Numbered from the stretch's first letter, positions 1-13,789 are shown. The stretch: DNA of 64,000 nt from Siniperca chuatsi (GCF_020085105.1 NC_058063.1:18585262-18649261), one strand, 5' to 3'. Notes: generated by a model not told the origin, from the letters alone. Numbers and translations: made by a program.

Positions 1-219
1 TTTTGTTACGCATTCTTACTGGACACCTGTCGGTCAATTTATGTTGCCTGAGTCGCACACATCCATGTTTTGGTTGTCCTCATCCTGCTGGAGTGTCCTT
101 GAGCAAGATGCTAAAGCATGATGCAGTTTTGTAGTTGACCTGGACCTTTGGCTCTCACATCACATAAATGAAAGGAAACCAGAGGATTTCCTCACAAAGG
201 GGCAATAAATGATCACAGT

Positions 220-221
<2 letters not shown>

Positions 222-294
<73 letters not shown>
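222..294. repeat. Compound (CT)n-(CA)n microsatellite
   Basis: An uninterrupted CT run (222-260) passes directly into a CA run (261-294). A smaller CA run lies at about 398-418. Confidence 0.95.
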
Positions 295-297
<3 letters not shown>

Positions 298-630
298 TCT
301 CTCGTTGTTTTTCTCGTTGTTTCCACCTATAAAAGGATTGTTAATTATGCCCTCTGAAAATTAAGCTTTTTCCACACACATTACAAAACCACGGAGAACA
401 CACACACACACACACACATTTCCCACACACAATATGGATGGTTAAGATACTCAAATACACAGCAATAAAATGACCTCTCATTATCCAGAAATGCAATACA
501 TATAGGACTCCACTGAAATGAACAGCGCTGGTGGAAGACAAAACTAAAACACACATACACACACAGTTCAATGCTTGGCTCTGCTAAAACTATCAGTGTA
601 CATCAAAAAGCAATCAGTGTCATTTTCAGA

Positions 631-1190
631 TGGATAACATAGGGAAGGAAGGGAGGGAGGATGGTAAGGTGATGACGATGAGGGGAATAGGAGGTGAGGA
701 TTAGGTGAGGAAGGGCAGGGAAAAATACAAAAAGGAAGGGAGGGAGGATGGGAAGGTGAGGAAAAGCAGATGGAAAGAATGAGGAGGGAGGAAGGGTGGG
801 AAGAAAGCACATGGAGGAGACAAAGGAAAGGGGCAAAAGAAAAATACACAAATATAAAAGAAAGAAGGGATGGTAATGAAGATGAGGAGAAAATAGGTGG
901 AGGGAAAGCAAATGAAGATGAAAGCACAAAGTGCAAAACTAAAAGAAACAAATAAAGAAACATTAGGGGGAAGGGAAGGTGATGAGGATAAATACAGAAA
1001 AGGCAGAAAGAGAAGGAGAGCATGCAATGAGGGAAAAGAGTTGAAAATGAAAGGTCGAAGAAAAGGTGATGAGCATGAAGGGGGGCAGAAAAGTAAGAGA
1101 GGAAGGGAAGGTGATGAGGATGAAGGGAGGAGGAAAGTAAGAAAGGAGATGAGGAGAAAAGAGATGGGAGGAGAGAAGAAAGAGAGGGTT
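631..1190. repeat. Purine-rich (GGA/GAA/GATGAG) low-complexity tract
   Basis: About 560 bp on the plus strand are nearly all A and G. Degenerate units such as GGGAGGATGG, GGTGATGAGGATGA and GGAAGGGAAGG recur. The open frames here, a Lys/Arg/Glu-rich frame on plus and Ser/Phe/Leu-rich frames on minus, come from this composition and are not genes. Such mirror-like purine tracts can form triplex DNA. Confidence 0.85.
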
Positions 1191-1287
1191 ATATATAGTT
1201 AACCCCAGCCAGCAGGTATGCGGGGCATAATTAGAGTGTGGTAATATGACAGTTTATTATGGGCAGAGCAGGCAGATGAATGTTTTC

Positions 1288-1296
1288 TGTGTGTGT

Positions 1297-1334
<38 letters not shown>
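1288..1334. repeat. (TG)n microsatellite
   Basis: A TG run with one interruption (TGTACG) near its left end. Confidence 0.95.
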
Positions 1335-1683
1335 TGAAGTCATTGACCAAAGCTCATTTCTTTCAGGAGGCGGGTTGGAAGCTGTTAGTTGTTGCAGGTT
1401 GATGTCATACTTTTCCATTTTCAGCACTTTACAGCTTGCTTTCTTACACACAGTACAACAATTTCATCCTCAAGATTATTTTAAGATTTAAGATTACCAC
1501 TTTATATTAATATTATGTGGTTGGCTGTGTGTACAGTACGGAGACAGGCAAGACGGAAGACTGAGGGTCAAGTTTCCACAAAGAATTAAACTAAAGTATG
1601 ACATTAACGGTAGCAGAATTAGAATTAGTAGCAGATGATGTAGTGGTAGTAAATGGGATGGAAAACCCATGGTACCTCATGAT

Positions 1684-1995
1684 AAGGGCTGCAACAAACT
1701 AGTGTTTTCATTGTTGATTGATTCGTCAATTATTTTTCCCAATTAATCAATTCATCGTTTAGAAAATTGGGGGGGGATCCATCACAATTTGTCCAAGGGG
1801 ACATCTTCAAATGGCGTGTTTAAAATATTCAATTTACACTGAAATAAAAACAGAGAAAACAGCAAATCCTCACATTTGAGAAGCCGAAAACTGAGAATGT
1901 TTGAGATTTATGCTTGATAAACTCCTTAAAGGATTAAATGATTAATTTTATGATGATCATCTAATTGATTTATCGACTCTTCAATTAAGCACTAC
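1684..1995 (+). repeat. Dispersed repeat, GGGCTGCAAC family (copy 1)
   Basis: The copy starts with AGGGCTGCAACAAACTAGTG, followed by an AT-rich stretch with ATTGATT/ATTAATCAAT motifs. The body shares CTTCAAATGGC, ATTCAATTTACA, CAGCAAATCC and CACATTTGAGAAGC with copies at 17895-18215 and 22741-23010. The far end again has the ATTGATTTATCGACT type of sequence. The mirrored ends suggest a non-autonomous DNA transposon (MITE). I recognise this as a sequence type common in percomorph fish but cannot assign a superfamily. Confidence 0.6.
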
Positions 1996-2498
1996 TTATA
2001 ATACGATAATACCACACTATCACAAAACAATCGCATATGGCACATTATAATACTGTACCTGTTTTACAGAAGAGGTAAACGCAAAAAAAATAAAAAAAAA
2101 TAGCTTAAAAAAACAGGAATCAATTTTATATTAACTAATGCGATTTAGTTTTTAGTATTGGAGAATTGTACAGAAATCATTGCGTAACAAACTGCAAAGA
2201 GTTTGATCCTTTTTAACACACTCAGCAACATGTGCCATCATTCAAATACTGAACTGTCATAAATAAACTGACAAAAAGCTGAACTGCCAGAAAACAGAGC
2301 AGTTGCAGAGATAAACTTTCTGAAGTAAAGGAAAAAAACAACTCTACTGGAGCCAGTTTATTAATAACGATTGATTATTTGTCTGAACAGGGTTCTTTCT
2401 TTCTTGTATGTGCTTAATAAAACCTCTTCTCAGCCGTTTCTGTGTCAGTTTCAGAGCACTTTAGTTCAGCTTCACTCTAGTCTGACCAACATGCTTGT

Positions 2499-2500
<2 letters not shown>

Positions 2501-2545
<45 letters not shown>

Positions 2546-2627
2546 CATGCTGGTGTGGGATGTCCAGACAGGGTGAGGTCACCCCAGGCACTAGGGAGAC
2601 GGGGAAGAATGCCCTCTCTGTGTGCTG

Positions 2628-2671
<44 letters not shown>

Positions 2672-2843
2672 CAGACACACCCTTTTATTTTTAGATCCAA
2701 AGGGTGACTTCATGGCCTCGGGTGTGTGTGTGTGCATGAATGTGTGTGTACAGTGGCACGGTGCCCGTTATTGTGCCTTGGGAGAAAAAAAAACGGGAAT
2801 CCCCAGGCTGGTCACAGGTTGTCATCACTAAGCTATCACCTGA

Positions 2844-2876
<33 letters not shown>

Positions 2877-3000
2877 AACCAGCATCATACAATAGCCTCT
2901 TTATCAAAAACTGAAACGATCAGCTGCAGCCTGATGATCATTAACAGTGGGGTACAAAACGATCCTGCAGCAGAGTATGTGTCTGTGTGTGGGTGACACC

Positions 3001-3048
<48 letters not shown>

Positions 3049-3398
3049 GCTTGTGTATTTGTGCCGTTCTGACACAGATGATTAACACAGCAAACATCTG
3101 CACTTCAATATTGAACAGCAGGAATTACCCAGTTTCTGGAAGTTTCTTTACAGTACAGATCGGTGTGTGTGTGAGCATGTATTACTCATGTTGTGGGGAC
3201 ATAAATCTGTTTACACAGTCACATTGTGGGGACTCGCCTTCCTTATGGGGACAAAACGCAAGTCCCCATAACGTGAATCATTAAATTTTAGGGCGAAGAC
3301 TTAGTTTAAGGTTAGGGTTAGGCAAAGAGTGGTTATGTTTAGGGTAAGTCTCTAGGAAATGAATGCAATGTAATGTCCTCTGAAATGATGGAAACACG

Positions 3399-3446
<48 letters not shown>

Positions 3447-3624
3447 GGCGCGCGAGTGTGTCTCTACCATTGCAAGGCGATGCCTAAACATGTGCATGTA
3501 AAACCTCACATTACTGAAATGTCGAGACAGAGAAAATGAGTAGCTCTCTGAATAGCACAGCTTTAAGAAAGTCTGGAAGCAAACAGTGTGTATATACACA
3601 TCCACCACAAAGCATGGGACACTT

Positions 3625-3655
<31 letters not shown>
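2501..3655. repeat. Cluster of six alternating TG and CA microsatellites
   Basis: Runs lie at 2501-2544 (TG), 2631-2668 (CA), 2845-2874 (CA), 3003-3046 (TG), 3401-3444 (TG) and 3630-3655 (CA). TG and CA runs on the same strand are inverted repeats of one another, so neighbouring arrays can pair into long hairpins. Each run alone is a Z-DNA-prone sequence. Confidence 0.95.
3165..3444 (+). repeat. Dispersed repeat ending in a TG array (TGTGGGGAC type)
   Basis: TGTGGGGAC occurs twice, followed by GTCCCCATAACGTGAATCAT, GGTTAGGGTTAGGC and TCTAGGAAATGAATGCAATG. The copy ends in AAACACGACTG, which leads directly into the TG run. I recognise this pattern as a recurrent fish repeat whose microsatellite tail belongs to the element. 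A related TGTGGGGACGACACAAA fragment lies near 10930. Confidence 0.6.
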
Positions 3656-3659
<4 letters not shown>

Positions 3660-5974
3660 AAAAGATGCTCAAAACCTCTTGCAGTGAGTATAGTTTGGGG
3701 AAAGTTGTGTCATTTCTGTGACTGTGAAGATATACAACAACTTAAATCTGCATTAACAGACAAATACACGTTTGTACAACACACACAAATACGCAACCGC
3801 TGGCGAGAAATAAAGTGAAGGAAAATGTTTCCACATTTGTTTACATGAAGACATCCAGAGAATACAAGAGGATCTATGCAGGCCTCGGAAAAGTTTTTAC
3901 CCTCAAAGATCAGAATTAATGTGTCATATGTTTGAATGAAACGAGCTTAAAGAAGATGATAATTGAGTTGCATGTGATGCCCACATGCAAGCACACACAC
4001 ACACACGCAGAGGGATGCCATGCCATCTTTGCTTTTTTAAATCTGACCTCATATGTTTATAACATCTTTCAAAAGTACTTTATCAGTCATTTAAAATGCC
4101 ACAAACAAGAAGTAATGTCATCTTTTGAAACCCAAACTCGTCAGGCCATCAGTTTACCAGCTGTCCTTTAAACACTAACAGGATTCGTTTTAAGGTGGTG
4201 CTGTGAATTATTTAGAGATTAGATGTCACCTTCTGGGTGTCAAAGTTTATTACTCTTCACTTGCCTCATGTGTACTTGTTCATGTGGTATTTTGCAGCTG
4301 ACGTGATAAATAAACATCATTCTAGAGTAAATAATAATAATTACTGAAGTAGCTTGTCTCATCTGAGGTGGATACACTTCATTTGCCTCGGTAGTTAAAT
4401 GTTCGTTTCATGCCTCGTTGCTTCTTTTAAATGGCCTGACTGAATACTTTTTAAAGAGGTTATAAACATGAGATCAGATTTGAAATGTAAAGATAGAAAC
4501 TGCTCTGTTCAGGTGAGAGTTGTTTGTCAAGTGATTCATTCAAATGACTTTATTCAGCAAGATTTATTACTTTATCCACCCATGGTGTTTTAAAACATAA
4601 ATCAAACAGACACACAATTTGTTAGAGGTCATGAAAACAAAAACCTAGTTTCAGTAATCAGGATAGGGGATTAGAGAAACAAGATTTCCCCAGCCAGCTT
4701 TCTCCTGTTAAAGGTTGCAGGCATGACAGAGACCACAGAAAGGGAAAGAAATGCTGTGACAGCTAAGCAGTGGGATGAAAGATCATTAAATGTAGTGATG
4801 TGTCCTTGTATTCGAAATAATTCCATCCAAAGCCTGACTAAAACTGGAACTGACACAAAGCAGCACCTATATAAGTCTAAATATGTCGGTTTCAGCAGCT
4901 AAACGTTTGACTATTTTTAAAATTCAGACATATGTTGCAAAGTGGGAGAAGCTATTTCGGGGTGTTTCTCGCTCCCTTTCATTCACTTCTACGGCTTGGA
5001 TGGACATAAAAATCTCCCAGTTGAATCTTCAGTACAAAAGATGAAGAGCAGTTTTAGAAAATATCTGGTTCTTTGATAAAAAAGACATAAAGTTTACATA
5101 AAGAAAGTAAATGTCAGACATTAACTACGACTCCAAGGTGCATTTTGGGTAAGAAACCTCCAATCATCAAGCTTAAAATGTATTCATTTTATCAATTACA
5201 CATGTGTCTTTTCTGCTACGACTTGTCAAAACGTCTGTGGGGAAAAATGTCTATTCTGGGTCAATTTCATATCAGTTCGGCAACTATGGCAGTGTGTTTT
5301 GACCGCAACTACAGCTCTGATTCATGCCACTGACCGGCTTCTCATCCATAGCAACAGCGCGTCAGGCTCACGAGTATTGTAGTACTTAGAGCCATGCACC
5401 ATAACATAAACTTGTAGGGTTGTTAAGTTATCCAGGAGACTCCAGGACACAATGATAAGCAACAGATCATTAAAAGAAAAGAATTGAAGTGGGAATTCAG
5501 AGTGGGGAAAATGGTCAACAGCGTCCGACTCCTGACTGTCAGCTTGGTGTGCAAATAGAGCCATCAACCTGACAGGTCAACACATGCTCCGAGACCCTGC
5601 AGGAACCCCCTCGTCTCTGTGTCACCCCCCGGGACAAAGACCCTGGGGGAGGGAGGAGGAGAAGCTCCCAGGACCCCCTGCTGCACACCAGCTTCACGCT
5701 CCTGCTATTGTCTGCACTGCCACCGTTCAGCTCCCAAACATAATGTCTCTTTTGGAAATTTGGAAACAGCGGTTTGCATCATGGAAATATGGCTCAGGAG
5801 CTGGAGGCTGACGCTGTCAGTTCTTTTGCAGCTCTGAAGGTAGAGCCCAGTTTATACCACATTTCCTGTTTTGATAGTGTTTGAATTCACCTTAATTTCC
5901 ACTGTTGGTACAGAGCTGCTTATAGCCACAAGTCTGACTCACTCAGTGTTTGACCTACTCTCCAGAATGAGGTC

Positions 5975-6240
5975 AAGGACTGTGAATGCAAGAATTACAG
6001 CATAAACTCAACCTGTGCATGGGAAGAGCGAGGCACCATCAGTTCCAGGGGGTGAGGTTCAATTCCCTACATAGGCACCTGGAAGCTTCTCATTCTTTAT
6101 TTACTTCATATTTTTGTAGCGTTTCCTTATTTGAATTGAGGATCTCTCTTTTGTTCAGATTGTTAAGTACACTGAGACAAAATCTGTGACTCTGGGCTAT
6201 ACTGTATACATAAAACTGACTTGCCTTGACTATGTAGTTC
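5975..6240 (+). mobile_element. Possible SINE with LINE-like 3' tail
   Basis: A B-box-like GGTTCAATTCC lies at about 6054. The 3' end (GTACACTGAGACAAAATCTG, GGGCTATAC, ACATAAAACTGACTTG) resembles the tail of fish L2/Rex-type retroposons (GTAAAG..GAGA..GGCGCTATA..AATAAATTGAATTG). No clear A box was seen, so a tRNA-derived head is only inferred. It may be just a LINE tail. Confidence 0.35.
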
Positions 6241-7009
6241 AATGAACAGAAAATGGTTCGTTGGATAAAGTACTGTTCCCCGACACATTAATGGGTACTT
6301 TGTTGGTTCAAAGAAGAGTCCAAAAACATTGTCAAAAGGCAAAATGAGCCACTTAGAGCATCAAGACAGGGAATAAAGAAGGAAATATGTTAAGAAAACC
6401 CTGCGGAAACCATTTACAAGCCATCAAAACTAAGAAAGGCAGATGACTGTTTAAGGTAACGCTTTGCACATCACGCAATCTTGTGTCTCACCTAAAGTCT
6501 GGTTCAGCTGGCAACCCAGACAGTAAAAGCTGCCCGCCCTACAGCTGTTTTAAAACACATTTCATGTCCAGTTGAGGCAGAAATAATCCCAGTAGGAACC
6601 AGTGAAGTGATTGAGTTGTCCAGATGTCACAATATTGTAGATATTCATTGCTCAGAGGACTTTGACGACTTCTTATCCGTGTCGGCTTAAAAGTAGAGAC
6701 TGAAAGTTCATTCTTGACCCTGGAGACAGCACTTAACAACACAATCACATCACTAGATCCATGTGGTGCTGTTCAGCAGCTTTCAATCGTATCACACAAG
6801 TTGTGTAGTGTGAAATTGCCAAGTGGGGCAATACGAACTATATGTCAGTCTACAGTGACTCAGTTGTCTCCTATGCAAGCAGAAACATCTTGGTAGCAAT
6901 TGTGCAATCTGAAGTCGTCTTAATTCAATACCCAAAAGTCCCTTTTTTCTGAAGTCCTTCATTTAGTTAGGTCTGATGTCCTGACTGGCCAGTGTGCAAG
7001 ACATTTTTC

Positions 7010-7287
7010 AAGCTAATATTGCAAACATTCCCTAATTCAAGCTTCTTAATTGAGTGGATCTGCTGCTATTCTCTGTTTTATTTGATAGTAAACTGAATAT
7101 CTTTGAATTTGGGACTGTTGGTCCGACAAAACAAGCTGTTTGATTATGTTACCTTGGGTTTAAGAGACACTGTGATGGTCATTTTTCACTATTTTCTGGC
7201 ATTTTATAGACCAAATAATTAATTGATTAATTGAGAGAATAGTCGACAGGTTAATCGATAATGAAAATAACTGTTGGTTGCGGCCCT
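7010..7287 (-). repeat. Dispersed repeat, GGGCTGCAAC family (minus copy)
   Basis: It ends on the plus strand with GGTTAATCGATAATGAAAAT and GGTTGCGGCCCT, the reverse complement of the family start. It also contains GGCATTTTATAGACCAAATA and CTGAATATCTTTGAATTTGG, the typical inner segments in reverse orientation. Confidence 0.55.
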
Positions 7288-8267
7288 AAATCACAGGTTA
7301 TGGTCTCATTGTGGACATGAGCAGTGATCAGTTCAACCAAAAAGTAATATTTATTTTAGAGGTCAAAGAGGTGAAAGTATTCGGTATTTTTCTCAAGAAA
7401 AAAAGTGAAAATTAGAGAAAATTCAGGGGGAAAAAACATATTTACGTGCAGCAGATTTTTTTCTTAAGCCCTTTAATCATTTTATGTTTGAGTTTTTATC
7501 TTCTCTTCTTGTTCTTTATCGTCTTTATCCCCTTATTGGGGATGGGTACTGCTGGTTTAAAGTAAGGAACCAGAGTATTTGAAGGCCCTTTTCTTATATC
7601 ACTGGCTTTTTTGAAGCCAAGGACAATTTTCCACATTAGGGCATAAAGCTCCTAACTAACTACCTAACAAACAACAGCTGTCACTACTATATTTAGGGGT
7701 TTAATTCTCTGTGTGGCTCTTCAGGTAAAGCAAGGCACCTTTTATCTCCAAACTGTTCCATGCTAAGAGCGGCTATTCTCCGTTTGGGAGAACAGCGAGA
7801 TGCACATATGCATACATGACAAATAAGCTCTCTTATAAGCTCTCAGGAACACACACCCTCCGTCAACCTCTGCCCTCCAGTCTGAGCCTTGTGAGGTTCT
7901 CCTCCCTTCCTCACACCCACGCTCACACAAGGCCTTCTTTATCAGGGCGGGAGGAGGGGAGCGGCAGAGATGGAAAAAGAAAAAAGCTCCCACGCTCACA
8001 CCAAAAGCACCAACAGCTAGATGTGTGCGTGTGTGTGTGTGTGTGTTTGCATGTTTACCAGCGTCTAGCTCCACTGATCCCTGATGTTGCAACTAGGGTG
8101 TGTTGTCCTTAAACGGCCTTTTCATGGAATCATTAAAGGGAGCAAACAAGACAATGATGCCCCAGACGAAGAAGCCCTTTCTGGCTGAAGCTGCAGCGTT
8201 GTGGACCCTTGGACACTCCTGGTCACTGACACAGTTGGATTGAATTCAATACCAGAGCGACAACGGG

Positions 8268-8682
8268 GGAGAGGAGAGGAAAATCAAGGAAAAGAAAGAA
8301 AAGGAAGGAGGGAAGGGTAGGGAAGGAAAGGATCGAATTGGAAGGGGAGGAGACGAAAGGAAAGAAGAGCAAAGGAAAGATGAGGAGAGGACATTAAGAT
8401 GACAGGAAAGAAGGGCAATGAAAGAAAAGGAGTTGAAAGAAGAGGAGAGGAAAAGAAAGGAAAGCCAGAGAAGGGGAAGAGATGAGAAGACAGGAAAGGA
8501 GAGAAGAGGAAGGAGAGGAGAGTGGTAAAAAAGAAAAAGAAAAGGAAAGGATAGAAAACTAAGGAGAAGAAGGAGAGGAAACAGGGGGAGAAGACAGTAG
8601 TAAAGAAAGGAAAAGAATGAAAAATTAAAGCAAAAGGAGGAGAGAAAAGAAATGCCCCAAAGCTCTTTTTTTTTTTTTTTTT
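8268..8682. repeat. Polypurine tract followed by poly(T)
   Basis: From about 8268 to 8660 the plus strand is almost pure A/G (GGAAAGGAAAG, GAGGAGAGGAAAAG units), with few pyrimidines. It is followed by a T16-type run at about 8667. A second T run lies near 8878-8895. This is low complexity with triplex potential and no coding signal. Confidence 0.85.
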
Positions 8683-10821
8683 GATCAGTAAAATCTTAAC
8701 ACTGACAAATCAATATTCTATTAATCACTACCATCCTGATTTTCAAACATGAAACCACAGAAACATCCTGTGGTTCAGTCACATGGATGAACACCAGCTT
8801 GTGATCTCTCTCTCTCTCTATCTATCACACACGGATTCTTCTACTTTTTCTTTTTATGACTGTGATGTTGTTGTTGTTTTTTTTTTTTTTTTTTGGGGTC
8901 ACTTGTGTAGTAGTCATGTAAAGATGTTTTCTATCACTTCGCTGTTGTAGGCTTTTTAAAAGAGAAATTCAAAAAGGTTAACAAGAGTCAGGAGGAAACA
9001 AATAAAACAGCGCTGATACCAATCTGGACAGGAACACAATCAATTTCACCCCCGAATATAGCGCCAGTATAAAAGATGTATCAACCAAGATGAGGATACA
9101 AGTAGAACTTCAAACTGTTGCACCAGTGTTTTGTGCAGTTTGGATGGACTTTTGAAATGACTAAAAATTGGGAACAAAGTAAGAGAAAATCACCAGACAT
9201 GACTTGCAAGCAGAGCTGGATTGCCAAAATTTCAGTCTGACCATCGCTGCAGATTTAGTCTAGACTATAGCACTGATTTCCTGATCCTGCAAGTTTAAAA
9301 TCATATCGACTGTCCTGAGTGAGTCTTGAGGTTGGATCATAATCAACTTACAAGAATGAAAAAATATAAAGACATTTTTTAAAAGCTCTGAATGGGTACT
9401 GATTAAATCTGACTTTGAACTCTTAGACTAAAATTGGTTTATTTAGACTCGGCTTGGACTTTTTTGGACGTTATTTGATGATTTTAAAAAGATCAGTGAG
9501 GAGTGGTAAGGTTTTAAAGATTTACATACATTTGGAAAACATATAACAAGGAACAATACTGTCCTCACTCGTTTATTAAATACAATTAAAGCATTCCTCC
9601 ACTTATATACAAACCTATATATCTAAACACTCAGCCGTTTCTTCTGTTTGTTTTTAATCCAGAATATTTTCAGTAATTATATCAAATGTGCTGTGGCCAC
9701 TTTCTGGTGGGTCTCCTCACTCGTATATTTTTATTAGCCGCACTCCCAGGACAAGACTAAATATTTTAAATTCAAATTAAAAAGTCTCCCTCCTCTTTCT
9801 TGAAGAGGTGCCAAGAAATGTAGCGGTACTTGTTTTTGCTTGGCTCGAACACACGCAGAAAAAAAATAAATAAATAAAACACACAGCCCCACAACTCGGG
9901 CGTCGAATAAGTTCAGGAGGACACGCCAAAGTGACAACATATTAGAAATAAACAGCTCAAAAAGCAACTAACATGCTGGATGCCTCATAAGTGTCATGAT
10001 GAATGTCCACAAAAAAATGCCTATTTTAAGAGGGTAAATTGAGGAAGAGCACATAAGGAAAGGAAAATGTAGTGTTCAATATCATTTTTAATGTTATTGG
10101 CTTCTCAAACATGCATACTTATACATTGTATGAGCCTAAAAAACAATGGCTGTTTTTTGTTTTTTTTGGTCTGCAGCAGCAGGAGTTAATAGTCAGGGTC
10201 TAGCAGTTCTTTCCCGGCAAGAAAATACAACTGAATCAAGAGAAGAGGAGCTGAGTAGTAAGCATTACAAGTGTTAGCCGCCGAGGATGAAAAGACGAAG
10301 AAAAGAAACTTCATTACCAGAAAAACTCAAAGAAAATAGATGCCGCTGTGCCGCCCACAGCATTCGATTGGGAGGTGATCTTTGGGAAATCCAGTGCTTT
10401 ACACCAAAGATGTTCTTACCTCCTTAAGCTCCTGTAATACCATTAAAATCTTACTTAATCTGTGAAAACAAGCCCCTCATTACAGGCTCTAAACTGTCAG
10501 CCACATCAAAGCCGTGCTACCAGGAATCCTTAGTGAGGGAGCACAGCAGCGCCACACTAAACCCCGACTCTGAAGAAACGCCAACCCGTCGAACCTTAAC
10601 CCTCAGCCGTCACCCAGATCTATACATCATAAAACACACACTCCCATAATCCACCACAACAACCCCCACACTCACATACACAACTAGGTCTTTCTAATCC
10701 ACTGTAAACCTGACACTCAAACAGTGACACTTAACCTTACTCATACACTTAAGTGACAGTCACACACATAAAAGAAACAATACAGACTTTCTGGCAGTGT
10801 GATATTCTGGTTGTCACACGT

Positions 10822-10823
<2 letters not shown>

Positions 10824-10858
<35 letters not shown>
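10824..10858. repeat. (CA)n microsatellite
   Basis: CA run after CACACGTGCG. Smaller runs lie at 8022-8045 (GT), 11712-11733 (CA) and 11869-11886 (TG). Confidence 0.95.
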
Positions 10859-10860
<2 letters not shown>

Positions 10861-12869
10861 AAGGTTTGTGTATATGTACACACCAAAAGGGAAAAAGTCC
10901 ATTTTGGGGATTAGCACTCTTGGGGTTGATGTGGGGACGACACAAATACACAACTGAAAACAGTTCAACTTCGAGGAGGTTTTATAAGGACACTTTGAAG
11001 CTGCCAGCTAACAGAAACACTGAAAACACGCATTAACACAAAGCAAACAGTCTTGTTATGCAATTTGGAAAACATAATCTAGATGAGTATTACATGTGCA
11101 GAAACAGGAACACAATATTCAGAGGATTTCTTTTATGGCATGCAGGTATATTTAGATGCAAAAACAGCAGATAGCATTGTTTCTGACTTTCAGTACTAGA
11201 TTCCCAGCAACAGAGTCAACATTCAAAAAACCTTTTTCCACAGCAGCTTTGACAGTTACTCTCACAGCTTCCTTCTTGATGTTTGTAACATGGAAGCAGT
11301 ATCGGTTAAAAAGTTTAAAACAAAACAAATAAACTTCCGGCTGCTAGATCTCCAACCAAAACACTGTCCCTCTGCGCAAAGTTAAGTAGTTCTGTTGTAT
11401 TTTCTTTCACAGCTGGGCTATACAATCTGTTGACATGGAAGACCTAGGGGAACCAGACAACAAACTAAGAGCTTTTTAAAATGAATTCCTCTGTGTTTAG
11501 CAGTTTAGTACCAGATGAGAGGAGCGGAAACAATACTTCACTAGTTCAGAAGCAATGGATTGGATTCAAATGTACAGCACTGAGTTAGCTAAGAGTTAAT
11601 AAAATTAGTCCGGTACGCCTGTTGCTGGACATTTGTTGAATTATGCACAAAAAAAGGTGCATAACTTTTCGTGAGATATCATACGAACCGTTGTATGAGA
11701 GTACATTGGTCCACACACACACACACACACACACTCACCCCTGGCTGTGTGTTTCTGGTGGAATATGGAAGCCATTAGATCCGGTGAGCAGTGCTGACAA
11801 TAGCAAAGGTTAAAAGGTCAGTGGCCTGGTGGGACCAGAGACAGGACTGGATTGATCCATCAATGTCGTGTGTGTGTGTGTGTGTGCATGTGTGTATCCC
11901 TTTATCTCTCATACACAAGTGCACACACACTTAAGTAAGGGTGAAACATTACCTTCTTAATGTGCACTAAACGACCTTGCCCTCTCGGCTACAATCTGCC
12001 TCCCCCCCACTTCTTCTCTTGTGTGCTGTCATGACTGGATGCATTTCTGAGAGACAGAGAGAGTACTTTGTGTATATTTTACTTTCCGTCAGATCAAAGA
12101 TGCTTCGCCAGCTTTCAAACTCTTTCTTTCCATATTTTTTTCTATCTGGGCTTCCATTCAAGTATTTTTATGAGAGTCATAACGTATCACATTGGAAAAG
12201 TTGAGGCCAAAAATCGATAACAATTAGATCAAAACCATGTTATGTTCCTTGAGGCAAAGGCCTTCTTTTGATGGTAGATAAAGAAATTTTGTTATGAAAA
12301 TGCATCTGTCGACTGGATGAAGTTCTTTCAACATTATTCTGTATGTGTTCACCACAACATCCCCAAAATGTTGTACCTGCTGCCAATCCCAAATACATAT
12401 TTCCAGCTGTAAGGAAATCAGTGTTTTTATATGTCTTAAGTTTTAGATTAAACTGATCATTAGTTGACAGTAACTTATTCAACACCTTTATGCTGGGTGC
12501 ATAGTAAAATTGTCATTGTCAATTGTCAAAATTGAGTGATACAATTGAGAACAAAAAGCAGCAGTTAATTTAACAGTTTGACAAGCCACAGCAGAGATGA
12601 TCAAATGTATGAGCGTACAAACATCATTCATCTCCAAATAACACTTGCCGCTGACAAACCAACAGAAACCACAGATGGAAAATAACCTGGGAGGATCTTT
12701 TTATAACGTTCCAGGGCTTTTGTTTATTTAAAAGTCTTTATTAGTTTCTTAACATGATTGATGCTTAGAATAGTTTTGGTTATTTCACAAGAGAGATTTC
12801 TGTCTGTGCTGTTTTGATTTTTTTCTCGTCCAGCTGGTTTTGACTTTGCAACATTTGAATCAAACTGTG

Positions 12870-13130
12870 ATAACAGTTATGGGATTGTTTGCCCATGTTT
12901 GCCCTTATCATCAACTTTATCGTAAACCCACTTTGTACTTCACACTTGTTTTATTTTATACCTATACCCACTTGGTACTTAATTTATTTTCTGATTTATA
13001 TGTATTATAGTGTATTGTACTTTTTGCTTAGTACTTCCATTCCTGTGTGCACTGACGTGATAGTGAGCTGCTGTAGCAAAAGAGTTTCCCCTCGGGGATC
13101 AATAAAGTATTTCTGATTCTGATTCTGATG
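12870..13130 (+). mobile_element. LINE-like 3' end
   Basis: The stretch ends in AGAGTTTCCCCTCGGGGATC, then AATAAAGTATTTC and three TGATTC-type units (13110-13130). That is the recurrent 3' terminus of a fish non-LTR retrotransposon. The upstream AT-rich part with TATTTTATACC and CTTGGTACTTAATT fits its 3' untranslated region. No reverse transcriptase is left. The clade is not assigned. Confidence 0.5.
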
Positions 13131-13789
13131 CTGCCAGGCCACTGTCAGTGCAGTGTATTCAGATCTCATCGACACAGTCCTAAGAAAGCAGATTGGCTCA
13201 GTTTAAGTGTTTACTCCTAATAAATAATACCTAACGATTTTTTTTCGACCACTATTGGTGCTATGGAGCAGTGTTTTTGTGAGTAAGTCCCCAATTTGTT
13301 TGTATCTCGTCGACAGTCAGCAGTCAAGTTTCCATCCATGTTTAGCTCAAATTTTAACAGAATTTCCAGAAAATCTGCAAAAGAAAGTTTAATTAATGTG
13401 CATTTCTATCCGCTAATGTTATGTTAATATTAGAAGTTGGGCGCATCGAGATAAATGCTAAATTCTCCAGCCGGGTGCCATTAAACCATTGCAGAAGAAG
13501 AGTGTGCAGCGAGATTTTGCAATTAAAAGAGCGCCAGTCAAACCTCGAACCAACAAAAAAAATGTGAAAAACGTGATGGATGGTTATGTTTGTTTCATGT
13601 ATTTAGTTTTGTCACATGTCACGAGTCATATGCTTCATGTATTTCATAATTTAATATTTAATTTAGTATGTTTCCATTGCACTTTGTTGTATTTTGCTTT
13701 GATCAATACACCAACTTTTCCACCTCAGCCAAACAACTTTTTTTTTTATGTGGAAATTCAAATTGCGATTAAAAACAGGGGGATTGAAA

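Noticed and set aside
1246..3721. Many ORFs encoding Cys-Val or His-Thr repeats
   Set aside because: They are translations of TG and CA microsatellites, with no conserved flanks.
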